Below, in pieces: positions 20,640 to 31,394 of a stretch of DNA of 64,000 bases. Numbering within the stretch: the first letter of the stretch is position 1; the number at the start of each line of letters is the position of its first letter. Below the pieces are notes generated by a model. The model was not told the origin of the DNA and made no database searches. It was given only the letters and a program-made list of their open reading frames with translations. A program made the translations under genes and the position numbers. The DNA comes from Staphylotrichum longicolle. Taxonomy: Eukaryota; Ascomycota; Sordariomycetes; Sordariales; Chaetomiaceae. The stretch lies in contig JAHCVI010000003.1 in assembly GCA_019096155.1 (NCBI GenBank), positions 2,542,001 through 2,606,000 on the forward strand. Direction: 5' to 3'.

Positions 20640-22154
20640 TCACAAATCCGGATCACCCTCCTCGCCCTCATCCTCTGCAACGACAAGCCCCGTCTCCCAC
20701 ATCCCAGTTAGCGCATCCCGCGCCATGTTCACCGGCAGCGCGAGCGTCAGGGCATTCCACAGCCACTGGCCGCGGTCATTCAGCTTCACCCGCTCGACCA
20801 CCACCACCGGGTTTGTGGCCGAGCTCGAGTCGTGGCTCGCCAGCAGCACGATGTGCTGGACCACGGCGAACGCGTACAGCGTCGGTGGCGGCGCAACGAA
20901 CGCCTTGCCTTTCTTGCCCCGGTCGACCTCCAGCAGCTGACGCCACTGCGCGCCCATGCTGATCAGCCGCCTTTCGAGGTCGCGCGAGACGGCGAGAGTA
21001 AAGCGGCGTGCGGCGCGCTGGGCTTCGTCGTCCTCGCTGTCGTCGTCAGGGTCATGGTCGCCGTTGGTGCTGACGGGCGAGGGGGCGAAGTCGCTCCCTT
21101 CGCTGTCGACGTCGTCGCGGAAGTCGGGGGGGTAGGCTCGCACCAGCATGGTGGGTTGAGTGCGCCGCTTGCTGATGCCCGCATCGCGCAGAGCCCATTT
21201 GATGTAGTTGCGGATGCTCTTGACGATGGTTGGTGCGATTTTGTCTTGGTATCCGATTTCTTCGTAGTCGGTGACGGTTTGGGAGAGGTAGAAGAGGGAC
21301 TCGAGAGCCTTGGCCGCTGGCGGATGGGTCAGTATCGTTTACTGGGTGCGGCTTTGGTGTGAAAGGGGGCATGGTACGTACCAGCCAGTTCATGTCCGTA
21401 TGCATGGATGGCGACACGCTTCTTGCTGTACTTGGGAGTGAAGACGTCGTCGAGATGAGGCTGCGTCACACCCCACATCTTGAAGTTCATTCGCCACCAT
21501 GAAGGCATCATGGGGTGCAGGCCGCGCATGTAGATCAACTTGTGAAGCTTTTTCTGGTTCGCGTTCCACTCCTCGTCCAATCGAGCCAAAGTCGTTTCGT
21601 ACTCGTCCAGGGTGAGCGGAAGGTCGCCGTAGCTATCCCAGTTGCTGCTGACGCTGTCGGCGTCGTCGTCGGATGCACCTCTCGGACTCTTCGGGTCAGA
21701 TTGGACTTGATGCTTCTTGCTTTTCCGCTCTTCAGATGGAGCCAAAACTGCCTTCTTGACCCAGGCTAGATGTGGCGGGCGGAATAAGACGCCACCGCGA
21801 AGGGAAGGAGAATCGTCGATTTCGATTGAAGGGCGAATTGGGGAGTCGCACATCATCTCATCTCCGCTGTCTTCGATACAATCCGCATCGTGCATGTCAA
21901 CATCTGCGTGCTCGGAGCAGGAGGATGACGATGGGTAATCCCCCGAGACTGTGATCGTCTCAAGCATCACCGGTCGATGCGGGACAGGCCCCGAGTAATC
22001 CATGTCTCCCTTGTAGAGCTCAAACCAAATGTCGACGGGGAAATCGTGGTACTGTCGGGCAAGGTTGTGAGATACGTGGGGGTTGACTTGAGTTGTCGAG
22101 GTCGATACGGAAGTTGACAATTACATTCACGGTGTTGCGACGGGTTGTGTCCAT
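20640..22154 (-). CDS. Uncharacterised acidic fungal protein, N-terminus unresolved
   Basis: I do not recognise the family. The secure part is two exons, 22003-21382 and 21316-20640, joined by a 65 bp GT-AG intron (HELA-AKALESLFYLSQ), giving about 432 aa from the ATG at 22003. The middle is Asp/Ser-rich (acidic, disordered). The second half looks folded: TLDEYETTLARLDEEWNANQ, MMPSWWRMNFKMWG, DYEEIGYQDKIAPTIVKSIR, NYIKWALRDAGI, and it ends in an acidic tail. Upstream in the same frame there is protein-like sequence (LARQYHDFPVDIWFELYKGD) without an ATG. An ATG at 22154 opens MDTTRRNTVNVIVNFRIDL in another frame, and no intron of suitable phase joins the two. Either an upstream exon was missed or a one-base frame error lies near 22090. 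Confidence 0.75.
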
Positions 22155-23034
22155 GACTTGAAAGAGGTGAGATGTGAGAACAAAGAAAAGCACGACCGTT
22201 TCCTCTTCCGTCGTCCATGAAGTGGCCGAGTCACTGTGGCATTGAAATGCAAACAATGAGCGAGGTCGAGGCCGCAAACAGGGTGGCTCCTTCCGGCGAC
22301 AAAGAGATGAATTTGGGCATCCATTGAGCTTTTTGGCTGTTTCCGGCAGCCACGACAGCACTGCCTTCCAGGTTTCCTCTCGCTGGGCAAACGTGAGGCT
22401 TAGAACGGGGCTTGAATAAAAGAACCGGCGAATGAAACGAGAACAATGTGACCGAGAGTTAGACAACTCAGATTGGGTACGAATGTGAATTTGATACTGT
22501 CATGTATTCTATCAGTAACTGGTGATCCAGCCCACTCATTGTCTTCGCCCAACATGTGTTGCAGCTCCAATGATGCACGAAAGTGAAGAGCAAAATGTGC
22601 AAAGAGAACAGAAAATATAGAGAATTACCAGATGACAAGAGATGGTCAGTCGAGAGAGACCTGCAGGTCCTGTGAAGAGCGTCCGTTGAGCCCTGAGATG
22701 AGTGCTTAGACTCAGCAAAGCCCCACCGCTTTCGGATCGTTTCCGGGTTCGGCAGTCAGGCTGACGGTGACGTGGGGTTGGCCGGGCTGCCAGGGTGTCG
22801 GGCGCAGGGTCGCAGCGCCACAAGGCTGGAAATGTGGCGGACAGATCGTTGTTTGAGCCGTGCGCTCGGAGCTGCGGTACGCATCCCTGTAAATCATGGC
22901 GTGCAGAGCAGTGCAGAGCAGCGCTTGCACAAGGTCGCATTGGGCAACTTTTTGCTCTGTGCACTTTGGTCTCGTCATCTGTCGCGACGCGCTTCTCTCA
23001 CCATTCTCGTCGCCCACCATCACCACCGACCATC
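22155..23034. other. Divergent region between the 20.6-22.2 kb gene and the acinus homologue
   Basis: About 880 bp. It includes a 10-bp direct duplication (GTGCAGAGCA, about 22900-22920) before the plus-strand gene. No supported gene. Confidence 0.45.
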
Positions 23035-25044
23035 ATGGCGGCAGATTTTAGTCGGATGACGGTACTTGAGTTGCGCCAGGAGTTGAAGCGGCGTAATCTA
23101 CCGCAGACTGGGAAGAAAGCAGATCTCGTTGATCGCTTGACCGCGAACGAGAATGAGAACGGGAACGAAGAAACGGCCGCGGAAAGCCGCGAAAACGACA
23201 GTGGTGACAAACCCGATGCGCGTGATTCCGAAGAACCACAAGCCGATGCCAGCACAGAGTTGGCCCCGCAAGACCACCCCGCCGACTCCCTGCCCGCTTC
23301 TGTTCCAGAAGACGCGACGCACAGTGTGGCCGACATTTCAGAGCCCACACCTTCCGCAGGCAACGAGCTTGCGACGCCCACCGAAGGCTCTTCTCTGATT
23401 CAGAAGTCGATTGCCCCAGGCGCCACCGAAAAGGCTGCCGATACTGAGTCGATCCCTGCGACCGAGATCATTACCGATGCCGTGAGCCGGAAGCGACGGT
23501 CTCGAAGCCCGCCTCCAGAGAACGAGGCGTCTCGAAAGCGACCGCGCCCTGCCGACGAAACTGGCGAATTCAGCATTGCTGAGCCACGCGGCACCGAAGC
23601 TACCTCTGGAGAGAAAGCTGGCAAGCACGCACCCATTCAAGCGATTGGTCAAGAAAGCTTTGAGGATCAGTCGGTACCCGCTCCGCAAACAGCGACAGAC
23701 AACGACGCAGCTACCCGTGAGACCTCTCACGTCTACCAAGACGAGCAACACGACTCTACCCAAGACCGGGATTCTCGCCAGGCCCGAGAGCCGACACCGT
23801 CGACTCATCAAGAGCGAGAAGCCGATGCTGTCGATGAGCCAATGCCTGACTACGAGAGAGACGTTGCCCCAGCCCAGCACCCCGCCACATCTGCCCTCTA
23901 CATCAAGAATTTTATGAGACCTTTGAGAGAAACAGTATTGCGGGACTACCTCGTCGAGCTTGCCGCTCTCCCGGGTGCCGCACCCGACCCCGACTGCGTG
24001 GTCGACTTTCACCTTGACCAAATCCGCACTCACGCATTTGCGAGTTTCACGAGCGTCTCTGCGGCCTCACGTGTCCGCACCGCTTTGCACGGAACCGTGT
24101 GGCCCAACGAGCGTAATAGAAAGGAACTTTGGGTCGACTTCGTCCCCGAGGACAAGGTGGCCGAGTGGATTGATCGGGAACTGTCGGAGGGCGGACGAGG
24201 CTCATCGAGCCGCTGGGAGGTTCGTTACGAGCCCGACGAGAACGGCGACATGACGGCCACGCTGGTGAACGCCGAGGCTGAGCCGCCCAGGCGCAATTCC
24301 ACAAGACAGCCTCTTCCCCCGCCATCCGTTCCGACCGGCCCAGCGCGTAACTTCCCAGGCGTCGAGGGAGCGCCTTTGGGCCCGCGCGGCCGAGGAACAA
24401 ACCACTACCGCCAAGCGCCTCAACCGACCGCTGCTGCACCCGGCGTCGAAGATTACTCCCGTGACCGCGAGCGTGACCGAGACCGTGACCGCTACCGCAA
24501 CCGCTACCACGAGGCCAAAACGACCCGAGCCCACCCGCCTCTGCAGTACAAGCCCGTCTCCGAGGACACCGCCGCGGTCCGCCTCGACAGCATGAACCAA
24601 TACATCACCAAGGACCGCTACCGCGACCTCGGCCGGCCGGACGAGATCAACCGGTACACGTTCGAGAACGGCAACGAGTTTGTCGACCGCGGCAAGGAAG
24701 CCTTCATCGGCATCCGCCCTCCCCACCGCGAGCGCGAGCGCCGCCGCATGGGCATCACCCGCGGCGGCGGCGGTCCTGGCGGCAACCGTGGTCCTCCTCC
24801 TCCCCGCCGCCGCACCCCTTCCCCGCGCCGCCCGTCCCGCGACGATGACGGCCCCCGTTTCGGCGGCGGCGGCGGCGACCGCTACCGAGACCGAGACGAC
24901 GGCTGGCGCGATGACTGGAGCCGCGACCGTTTCCGCGACGACGTCCCCCGCTCTCGCTTCGACGGGCAGCCCCTCCCGACGTTCAGCGGCGGTGGTGGCC
25001 GCGGGGGCCGACGTGGCGGCGGCGGTGGTGGCAGGCGTTTCTAA
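23035..25044 (+). CDS. Acinus homologue (SAP domain, RRM, RSB motif)
   Basis: Predicted nuclear RNA-processing factor; Acinus forms the ASAP complex with RNPS1 and SAP18 at the exon-junction complex. A single exon of 669 codons starts at ATG 23035 (catcATGG), the first in-frame ATG. Residues about 8-42 are a SAP domain (MTVLELRQELKRRNLPQTG, then KKADLVDRL). Residues about 90-280 are acidic and disordered with a basic nuclear signal (SRKRRSRSPPP). An RRM-like domain (about 285-385) contains LYIKNFMRPLRETVLRDYL and IRTHAFASFTSVSAA, followed by TALHGTVWP, closely matching the Acinus RRM. Around residues 495-515 is an RSB-like motif (TRAHPPLQYKPVSEDTAA), the RNPS1-SAP18 docking element. The C-terminus is RD/RGG-rich. 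Family assignment rests on domain order plus the RRM; complex membership is inferred. Confidence 0.85.
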   Translation: MAADFSRMTVLELRQELKRRNLPQTGKKADLVDRLTANENENGNEETAAESRENDSGDKPDARDSEEPQADASTELAPQDHPADSLPASVPEDATHSVADISEPTPSAGNELATPTEGSSLIQKSIAPGATEKAADTESIPATEIITDAVSRKRRSRSPPPENEASRKRPRPADETGEFSIAEPRGTEATSGEKAGKHAPIQAIGQESFEDQSVPAPQTATDNDAATRETSHVYQDEQHDSTQDRDSRQAREPTPSTHQEREADAVDEPMPDYERDVAPAQHPATSALYIKNFMRPLRETVLRDYLVELAALPGAAPDPDCVVDFHLDQIRTHAFASFTSVSAASRVRTALHGTVWPNERNRKELWVDFVPEDKVAEWIDRELSEGGRGSSSRWEVRYEPDENGDMTATLVNAEAEPPRRNSTRQPLPPPSVPTGPARNFPGVEGAPLGPRGRGTNHYRQAPQPTAAAPGVEDYSRDRERDRDRDRYRNRYHEAKTTRAHPPLQYKPVSEDTAAVRLDSMNQYITKDRYRDLGRPDEINRYTFENGNEFVDRGKEAFIGIRPPHRERERRRMGITRGGGGPGGNRGPPPPRRRTPSPRRPSRDDDGPRFGGGGGDRYRDRDDGWRDDWSRDRFRDDVPRSRFDGQPLPTFSGGGGRGGRRGGGGGGRRF

Positions 25045-25933
25045 GGTCTTCCGGTTTAATTGGGCAGACAGACAGAGACACAACCGCTTGTCGCACCATC
25101 TTTCTTACTTCTATTCTGACCAGCAGCTCCTCCCTCAGCCGTACGGGTAGCCCACCCGCATTTTGCCCCAGGTCGATTGATGCTATCAAACGGCCGGCTG
25201 CACAGCAGCACAACACCACATCACATCACAGCCATCTCGAGTTGATGGTCTCTCATGACTGGACGGCATATGAGGGGGGCTGCTTGCTCTCACAGGACAT
25301 AATAGAAAAGGACAAAAGGATCAAAAGACTCATGTATGGACGGGCTAATCTTCGACTGAGAAATTCAAAACAAAATGGAAGGTTAAATAAGCGGCGGCCT
25401 GGCCCATAGTCCAGAAGCATTGCCGCCCAGGCCCAACAAGCTTGCCAGCAACTGCGTCGAGACAGGACGGCGCAGGCGGGCAGGACAGGACAGGACAGGA
25501 CGGGATGGGATAGAATGGGATGGCCAAAGGGAGCGCAGTGCCTCAATGCTGCTGGATGGATGCGATTCACGCAAACCATGTATTGTAGAGAGAAGAACAT
25601 CCACGGATGGGTGTTTGAAAAGTTTCACCTGTATGGAATCGATACCCTGTTATTTCATGGCCAAGTCGCCTGGATGTGACAACCACATGTCAATTGGAGC
25701 AGCATCAAGATCAAAGAGTAGAAGGAAGCATGAAAGGGGAACAAGTCCCTTTTGACCGCCTATCTGTGGCATGAAAACGACTAGTTCAACCAGTATCCAT
25801 CTGCCTGTCATGTCAGAAGAACCCAAATCCACCCCCATCACTCCTGTAACGAGAAACCACTGAACGAGAAAAGCAACGCTGAACCCAGAACCGTTAAACC
25901 GAACCATGCAGCCAAGCCAGCAACCCAAACAAC
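25045..25933. other. Convergent intergenic region, acinus homologue to arg-2
   Basis: 3' flanks of both genes. Includes the short ACAGG tandem repeat at 25480-25504; no gene recognised. Confidence 0.55.
25480..25504. repeat. Short ACAGG tandem repeat
   Basis: About four to five copies of the 5-bp unit, followed by imperfect GGGAT/GGAAT-like units to about 25523. Confidence 0.8.
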
Positions 25934-27369
25934 TCAAGCATTCGCAGCCAGGGACGAGGGCGCAACGCCAACACGCTCCTTGCTGAGGATGTCAATCATC
26001 AGCTGCGAGGGCCTGTTGTCGCGGTAGACCTTGGCGTTGTTCTTGTACATCTGGACGTTCTCCAGGTACTTGTCGAACAGGTACGAGCTGTCCATGGGAC
26101 CACCCTTGGCCTCGGGGTGGAACTGGGTTGAGAAGATGGGGCGGGTCTTGTGCAGCATGCCCTCGTTGCTGCCGTCGTTGAGGTTCACAAAGTACTCCTT
26201 GAACTCGCTGGGCAGGGTGCTCGCGTCGACGGCGTAACCGTGGTTCTGGCTGGTGATGTGGCACTGGCCAGTGGTCAGGTCGAGGGCCGGGATGTTGTGG
26301 GCACGGTTGCCATATTTGAGCTTGATGGTCTGGGCACCAACGGCCAGAGCCAGAAGCTGGTGGCCAAGGCAGATACCCATGATGGGGACCGACGAAGTCT
26401 CCATCAGGCGGGCCAGGTTGTAGACGGTCTCCTGGCAATGGGTCGGGTCGCCGGGGCCGTTGGAGATGAAGACACCATCGAAGTTGTCGGCAACCTTGTG
26501 GATCGGGTAGTCGTAGGGGAAAACGGTGACGGAGGCGCCACGGCTGACGAGGCTGCGCAGGATGTTCTCCTTGACGCCGCAATCGATCAGAGCTACGTGG
26601 AAGGTCGCGCCGGGGTTGGCCACGACGAACGGAGCCTTGGTGCTCACACGCTTGACCAGGTTGATGGCACCAGGGTCAATGAAGCCCTCGTCTTCATCGG
26701 CATCATACTCGTCACCGATCGAGATCCTGGCGAGCGAGGAGCCCTGCTCACGCAGATAGGTCACAATCTCGCGAGTATCGACGCCCGAGATGACGGGGAC
26801 GCCCTCGCGGGCGCACCACTCGCTCAGGCTCTCAACGGCCGTCCAATGGCTGTATTTCTCAGCCACGTCGGCAACGACAACGCCGGCGCACTGGATGTGG
26901 GGAGACTCGAAGTACTTGAGGAGGTTGTACTCGTCACGCTCATTCGAAGGTACTCCGTAGTTGCCAATGAGAGGCTGGGTGAAGACCAGAATCTGGCCGC
27001 GGTAGGAGGGGTCCGTCATGGACTCGGGATATCCTACGAGCGAGGTGGTGAAGACGGCCTCGCCCGAGATGTTGGAGTTGGCACCAAAGGCCTTGCCGTG
27101 GAACACCGGGCCATCCTGAAGATCATGCGGTCAGCCGGGGCACGTCGAGGGCCATGAACCAAGTGGAAACGTACGCGAATGGTAAAGGTGGCATCGACGC
27201 CGGACGCGGCAGCAGTGGCCCTCATGTTGGTGACAGGCATGGCCCTGCCCTTGCTTCCATCCGTCGCCAGCCTGCTCAGGAGACGAGCCTGGCCTGCGAG
27301 GCGGAGCGGAGCCTTGGGGGCGGCATGGCCCAGGGCGGAGGGGAGGCGGGCGGCCAAGGAAGAAAACAT
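25934..27369 (-). CDS. arg-2: Carbamoyl-phosphate synthase, arginine-specific, small (glutaminase) subunit
   Basis: Mitochondrial glutamine amidotransferase subunit that supplies ammonia for carbamoyl phosphate in arginine synthesis. Exon 1 is 27369-27175 and exon 2 is 27115-25934, with a 59 bp intron; the product is about 458 aa. The first 45 residues (MFSSLAARLPSALGHAAP, then RLAGQARLLSRLAT) form an Arg/Ala-rich mitochondrial presequence. The N-terminal synthase-binding domain has EAVFTTSLVGYPESMTDPSY and ISGVDTREIV. The class I amidotransferase domain has FISNGPGDP, GICLGHQ with the nucleophile near Cys314, NHGYAVD, and FSTQFHPEA with His/Glu near 398 and 400. Upstream in the same transcript is the arginine attenuator uORF, which ends 67 nt before this AUG. 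Confidence 0.96.
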
Positions 27370-27436
27370 CTTGGTCGTTGAGGTGGTGTAAAGGGTGAAG
27401 AAGGATATGAGTCTCTAGTGTTGCACGAGGGGCGTC

Positions 27437-27792
27437 TTAAGCTGACAGGGCTCTCCACAGATGGTCTAAAATTCTTGTCAGTACGGGAAGCGGTGAGTCA
27501 AGACCCGATGGGGGTGGGCGGACCTGAGAGGTAGTCCTAACACGCCAGCACATTAGCACTAGTCCACAGACTGCAGTTTGTCATGGAGAGAACGGAGAAG
27601 ACAGTAAACGTGTGAATGGGAAATCCCCAAACCCATATACTCCCAAACTCGGGAGCCGGGCAAGGGGCCATCGGAAACAGCGAGGCGAGGACGGTGGGGT
27701 CGGGAGCACAAGAGCACCCCGGGGGCAGTGGGCGCAAAGAGTCAGAGTCACAAACCTACCTGAGAAGTAAAGACTGAGGAGCGACCTTTCAT
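27437..27792 (-). CDS. Arginine attenuator peptide (AAP) uORF of arg-2
   Basis: A 24-codon upstream ORF encoded by three small exons: 27792-27760 (MKGRSSVFTSQ), 27536-27524 (13 nt, DYLS plus one base) and 27465-27437 (completes D, then HLWRALSA and TAA). Introns are 223 and 58 bp with GT-AG ends. The peptide differs from the well-studied Neurospora AAP at only a few positions and keeps the SVFTSQDYLSDHLWRAL core, including Asp12, whose change abolishes regulation in Neurospora. In Neurospora and yeast this nascent peptide stalls the terminating ribosome when arginine is high and so reduces translation of the downstream ORF. The same role is inferred here from sequence and position. Confidence 0.93.
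27524..27536 (-). other. 13-nt micro-exon inside the AAP uORF
   Basis: Flanked by AG and GT. It encodes the DYLS part of the regulatory core. Skipping it shifts the frame and would destroy the peptide. Confidence 0.85.
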
Positions 27793-28589
27793 CAGCGCGG
27801 TTTTGGAAAGGGCCAATTCAGAATAAATCAGGAGCCGTTGCCGGGTCCGAGAGGGTGGTGATGTTCCAGTTGAGCTGCAAGTTTTGGACTGCAAGGTGTG
27901 TGTTGGGGGTGACTCGGAGGAAGAAGAGACGAAAAGGCGGGAATGCAAGAAAAATGCATGCCCTTTTGTCACTTTGGGCTCCACCGAATGTTCGGACGGC
28001 CAATTGGCGGGGCCGTCATTGGTCGGGAGCCCGCAGGGGCCGGCCGAAAAACGGGAGGCAGAGGGGCAACCCGCCTGAACTTTGCACGACCCGGCGGGTC
28101 CTCCCAATTCTGCTGCGGCTTCGGACGCTAGGTCAACTCAGGACATGCACGGCGGAGCTGCACCCGCTTTTACCAAACTCTTGTCTCCAGTCTCCATTCA
28201 TGGCCAGGCTCGCCAGGCAAGGATGGTTATTCCCAAGGCCGCGAGCACCCGAGCTCCGTTTACCGTGTCCGCTAGCATTCTTTGGAGAGGAATTGACTCG
28301 GTCGATGGAGCGCATTGGAGGCATCCTCAATCTGGGGCTGATAAGACCCAGGGGGACCGAACTGCGGGGTGACGTTCTTGATTTTGCGTGTCACAGCTCT
28401 CTTCTCTCAACTTGTCCCCCACCACTGCAGGGACTTGCCGATCTAGAACCAGGTGTCCATGGAGGCAAAAATCAAGAAAATGGGTCAACGAGCATCTCAC
28501 ACACCTCGGGCCGTCAGATAATGCAGCTTGCTAGTGTTCTGCGTTTTGTGATAAGGTACACGTAATATTTTCTGCCGGGATACAACACT
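27793..28589. other. Upstream region of arg-2 / 3' flank of ETF beta
   Basis: About 800 bp. TGACTC cores of the general amino-acid-control type (CPC1/GCN4) occur at 27910-27915 and 28294-28299. No other gene supported. Confidence 0.5.
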
Positions 28590-29550
28590 CTAGATAGCGC
28601 CGAGCTCCTTGAGCTTGGAGATGAGCCCATCCACATCCTCGACCTTGCCGCCGCCTTGCCTCGCGGGGGGTTCTGCACAGCGCGTTAGCTAGAGTAAACC
28701 ATGACATATGCAGGGCCGACTCACCCGTGACCTTGAGCACCTTGAGCCTCTTCTCGGCCGAGATGCCAAAGTCGGCCAGCGTCTTCTTCTCGAGCGGCTT
28801 CTTCTTCGCCTTCATGATGTTCGGCAGGCTCGCATAGCGCGGCTCGTTGAGGCGAAGGTCCGTCGTGATGATCAGAGGCAGCTTGGCCCGCACCGTCTCG
28901 ACGCCGCCGTCCACCTCGCGCGTGACGCTGACTGTGTCGCCCTCGCCAAACTCGACGTTGCTCGCCTGCGTCGCCTGCGGCCACCCCAGCAGACCCGCCA
29001 GCATCTGGCCCGTCTGGTTGGCGTCGTCATCGATGCTCTGCTTGCCGAGGATGACCAGGTTGCTCTTCTGCTGCTCGGCGGCCGCCTTGAGCAGCTTGGC
29101 GACGGTCAGGGGCTCCAGGTCCTCGCCCTCCTTCACATCGACGTGGATGGCGCGGTCGGCACCCATGGCCATGGCGGTGCGCAACACATCCTGCGCCTTC
29201 GGGGGGCCGGCGCTGAACACGCAGATGTCTTCGACGCCGCCGGGGGCCCTCTTCTTCTCGCGGATGCGCACGCTCTCCTCGACCGAGAGCTCGTCGAAGG
29301 GGTTCATGCTATGCTTGACGCCAGCCGTCTCGACGCCCGTCTGCGCCTTGTTGACACGCGGCTTGACCTGTGTCCCGGCGGAACGGCGTCAGCGGATGTT
29401 GTCCGGGCTCTGGTCGGTTGCATGTGATGGAGACGAGGCAGAGCGGGGAGCAGTAATTGAGATCGCGCGCGTGGCCGCCCGTCTCTGTCGCGTACTCACC
29501 GCATAGTCAATTACCCGCTTGACGGGCACCAATATCCGTAGGGCTGACAT
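28590..29550 (-). CDS. etfB: Electron transfer flavoprotein subunit beta
   Basis: Mitochondrial matrix subunit that, with ETF alpha, carries electrons from acyl-CoA and other dehydrogenases to ETF-ubiquinone oxidoreductase. Exons 29550-29500, 29367-28725 and 28672-28590 (introns 132 and 52 bp); the product is 258 aa, the family length. It begins MSALRILVPVKRVIDYA. Family marks are VKPRVNKAQTGVETAGVKHS then MNPFDELSVEE, AMAMGADRAIHV (AMP site region), LVILGKQSIDDDANQTGQML, then LLGWPQAT, and the recognition loop DLRLNEPRYASLPNIMKAKK. As in other ETF beta proteins there is no cleavable presequence. The short C-terminal exon ends in ISKLKELGAI. Confidence 0.95.
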
Positions 29551-30015
29551 GGCGAGGTTCCGGCGTTCAATGGCTTGGTCAAGAATGGGAAGAGGAAAGC
29601 GTTGACGAGCTGCGGTTCCATGACGCTCGCCTACCCTGGGCCGTCCCGGCTAACCCAGGGCCGATGCCAACCTCGGCCAAGCGGGTCTGGGGTGAATCCA
29701 CAACTTCCCCTAACCCTGAACTCCCCGGCCCCATGTCCCTTCACCCCACACACAACCGGGCAGTTTCCAGTCGAGCAGCGTCGCTAGGCAGTCTGTCACT
29801 ATTTTGAACCGTCAGATCACAGAGAAAGATTGATTGAACTCCTTGCAATGTATCCGTCGTCCAAGTTAGAGCCACGCCGTCCGAGGATTCTGCCTAAGCC
29901 ACAGATACTCCGTACCCTTTTCAACCCCTTCAACCCCTTTCAACAGCCTCACCTTCCTCCACCAACACCCTGCACCACCACCACTCTTCCCCCCCACACC
30001 TCACACCTCACACGT
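29551..30015. other. Upstream of ETF beta / 3' flank of the ArfGAP gene
   Basis: About 465 bp, partly pyrimidine-rich. No gene recognised. Confidence 0.5.
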
Positions 30016-31394
30016 TCACCAATCATCCCACTCCTCCTTCGCACCAGCCCCCGCTGGCCCCTGGGAGCCGCCCTGCCTGCTGCCGCCCTTGCCCATCGCC
30101 GACGTGCCTATTGAGCTGCTCGCCTTGCTCCTCTGCTCGCCAGCGGCAGAGAGGTCGTCCCAGAACGCACGCTTGCTCTCGTCAAAGTTGTTGCTGTTCA
30201 CCGGCTTGTACCCGCTGCCCGACGGGCCCTCGACGAACCGGTTGAACCCATCCTGCGCCGTCTTGGCGCCCGCCTGTGCCGAGCGCGCAGCCTGCGCCGC
30301 CGCGTTGCGGGCTTGGGCCGCAAAGTCGGACTCGGAGATCTTGAGGGGTGGTGTTAGAGCGACCTGTTCCCTTGAACTGGTTTTGAAATAGAAAAAAAAG
30401 AGACATACCTGCTTCGCGGTCGGCTGAATGAAGCCCTCGTTGACCGTCTTGGCCGTCTTGGTGACCGTCGACGTAAACCACCCAAACCCTTTGCTCAACG
30501 CCGCCATGGGGTCCTTCTGCAGATCATCCAGCCCCGGCATGGCCTGCTCGTCCCTCTGCGGCCGCGGCGCCGAGCTGCCGAACCCGCTGTACTTGCCGCC
30601 CTGGCTGGGCGGCAGGTCCGCCGACCGCGCCGCGTTCCTCTCCCCCAGCTTCGCAAAGTAGTCCACGTCCACCTTGATCTTGCCGCCCGGCGCGGGGCTC
30701 GCCGTGCGACTCCCCTCCAGCGCCGCCGCCGCCGTGGCCCCCGTCGCGCTCCCGCTCAGCGGCGTGCCCGTCCTCGCCGCACCAGCACCAACACCATTCC
30801 CCCCACCCTGCGCCTGCGCCTGCGTCGCCTTCTCCCCCTTGACATACTCCCGCCCCTCCACCTTGGCGCCCAGCCTCTCCTTCCACTCCTCCCCGACCTC
30901 CCCCCCGTACCGCTCCGCGATGGTGGCGTCGTCCCAGCTCAGCCCCCTCATCTTGGTGTCCTCGTGCCCTTCAAAGAAGCGCCGCCAGTTCTCGTTGCCG
31001 CCCAGCCGCATCCGCTCAATCTCGGCCGCCTTGAACGCGTCCATCGAGATGGACCGCACAAACGAGATGTGCACCCCCAGGCCCCGGTGCACGCCGGCGC
31101 ACGACAGGCAGATGAAGATGCCGAACTTGGGCGAGGCCCACTGCGGCGAGGGCGCGCCGCAGTCGCAGCAGATGTTGTTCTTCGCTTCGGCTTGGATTGC
31201 GACGAGCTGTGTTTTCGTACAAGCGAAGGGTTAACAAACGGTTGCGGACACGAACAATCACCGCAAGAGGTTGGAGAGGGGGGTGACAAAAAGGGGGAAA
31301 GCAAAGCGCTGGGGGTGGGAATGCAGGCAGAGGGATCAGGACGTACTTTGGATCTCGTCTCGGGATCAACCTCCCACATAGCCTTGGAAGCCAT
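30016..31394 (-). CDS. ADP-ribosylation factor GTPase-activating protein (ArfGAP1/Gcs1 type)
   Basis: Stimulates GTP hydrolysis on Arf1 in COPI traffic at the Golgi. Exons 31394-31347, 31206-30409 and 30339-30016 (introns 140 and 69 bp); the product is about 389 aa. The catalytic zinc finger C-x2-C-x16-C-x2-C is at about residues 28-51 (CCDCGAPSPQWASPKFGIF, then ICLSC), followed by AGVHRGLGVHISFVRSISMD with the arginine finger in HRGLG. The segment MRLGGNENWRRFFEGH is also typical. A Gly/Ala/Thr-rich linker follows, then an ALPS-like amphipathic stretch (ALSKGFGWFTSTVTKTAKTV) and an acidic tail ending EEWDDW, all as in Gcs1/ArfGAP1. Intron 2 is 69 nt, in phase 0 and free of stops, so retention would add 23 residues in frame. 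Confidence 0.94.

Noticed and set aside
24202..25083. 293-codon minus-strand Ala/Val-rich frame
   Set aside because: Shadow of the RD/RGG-rich C-terminus of the Acinus homologue.
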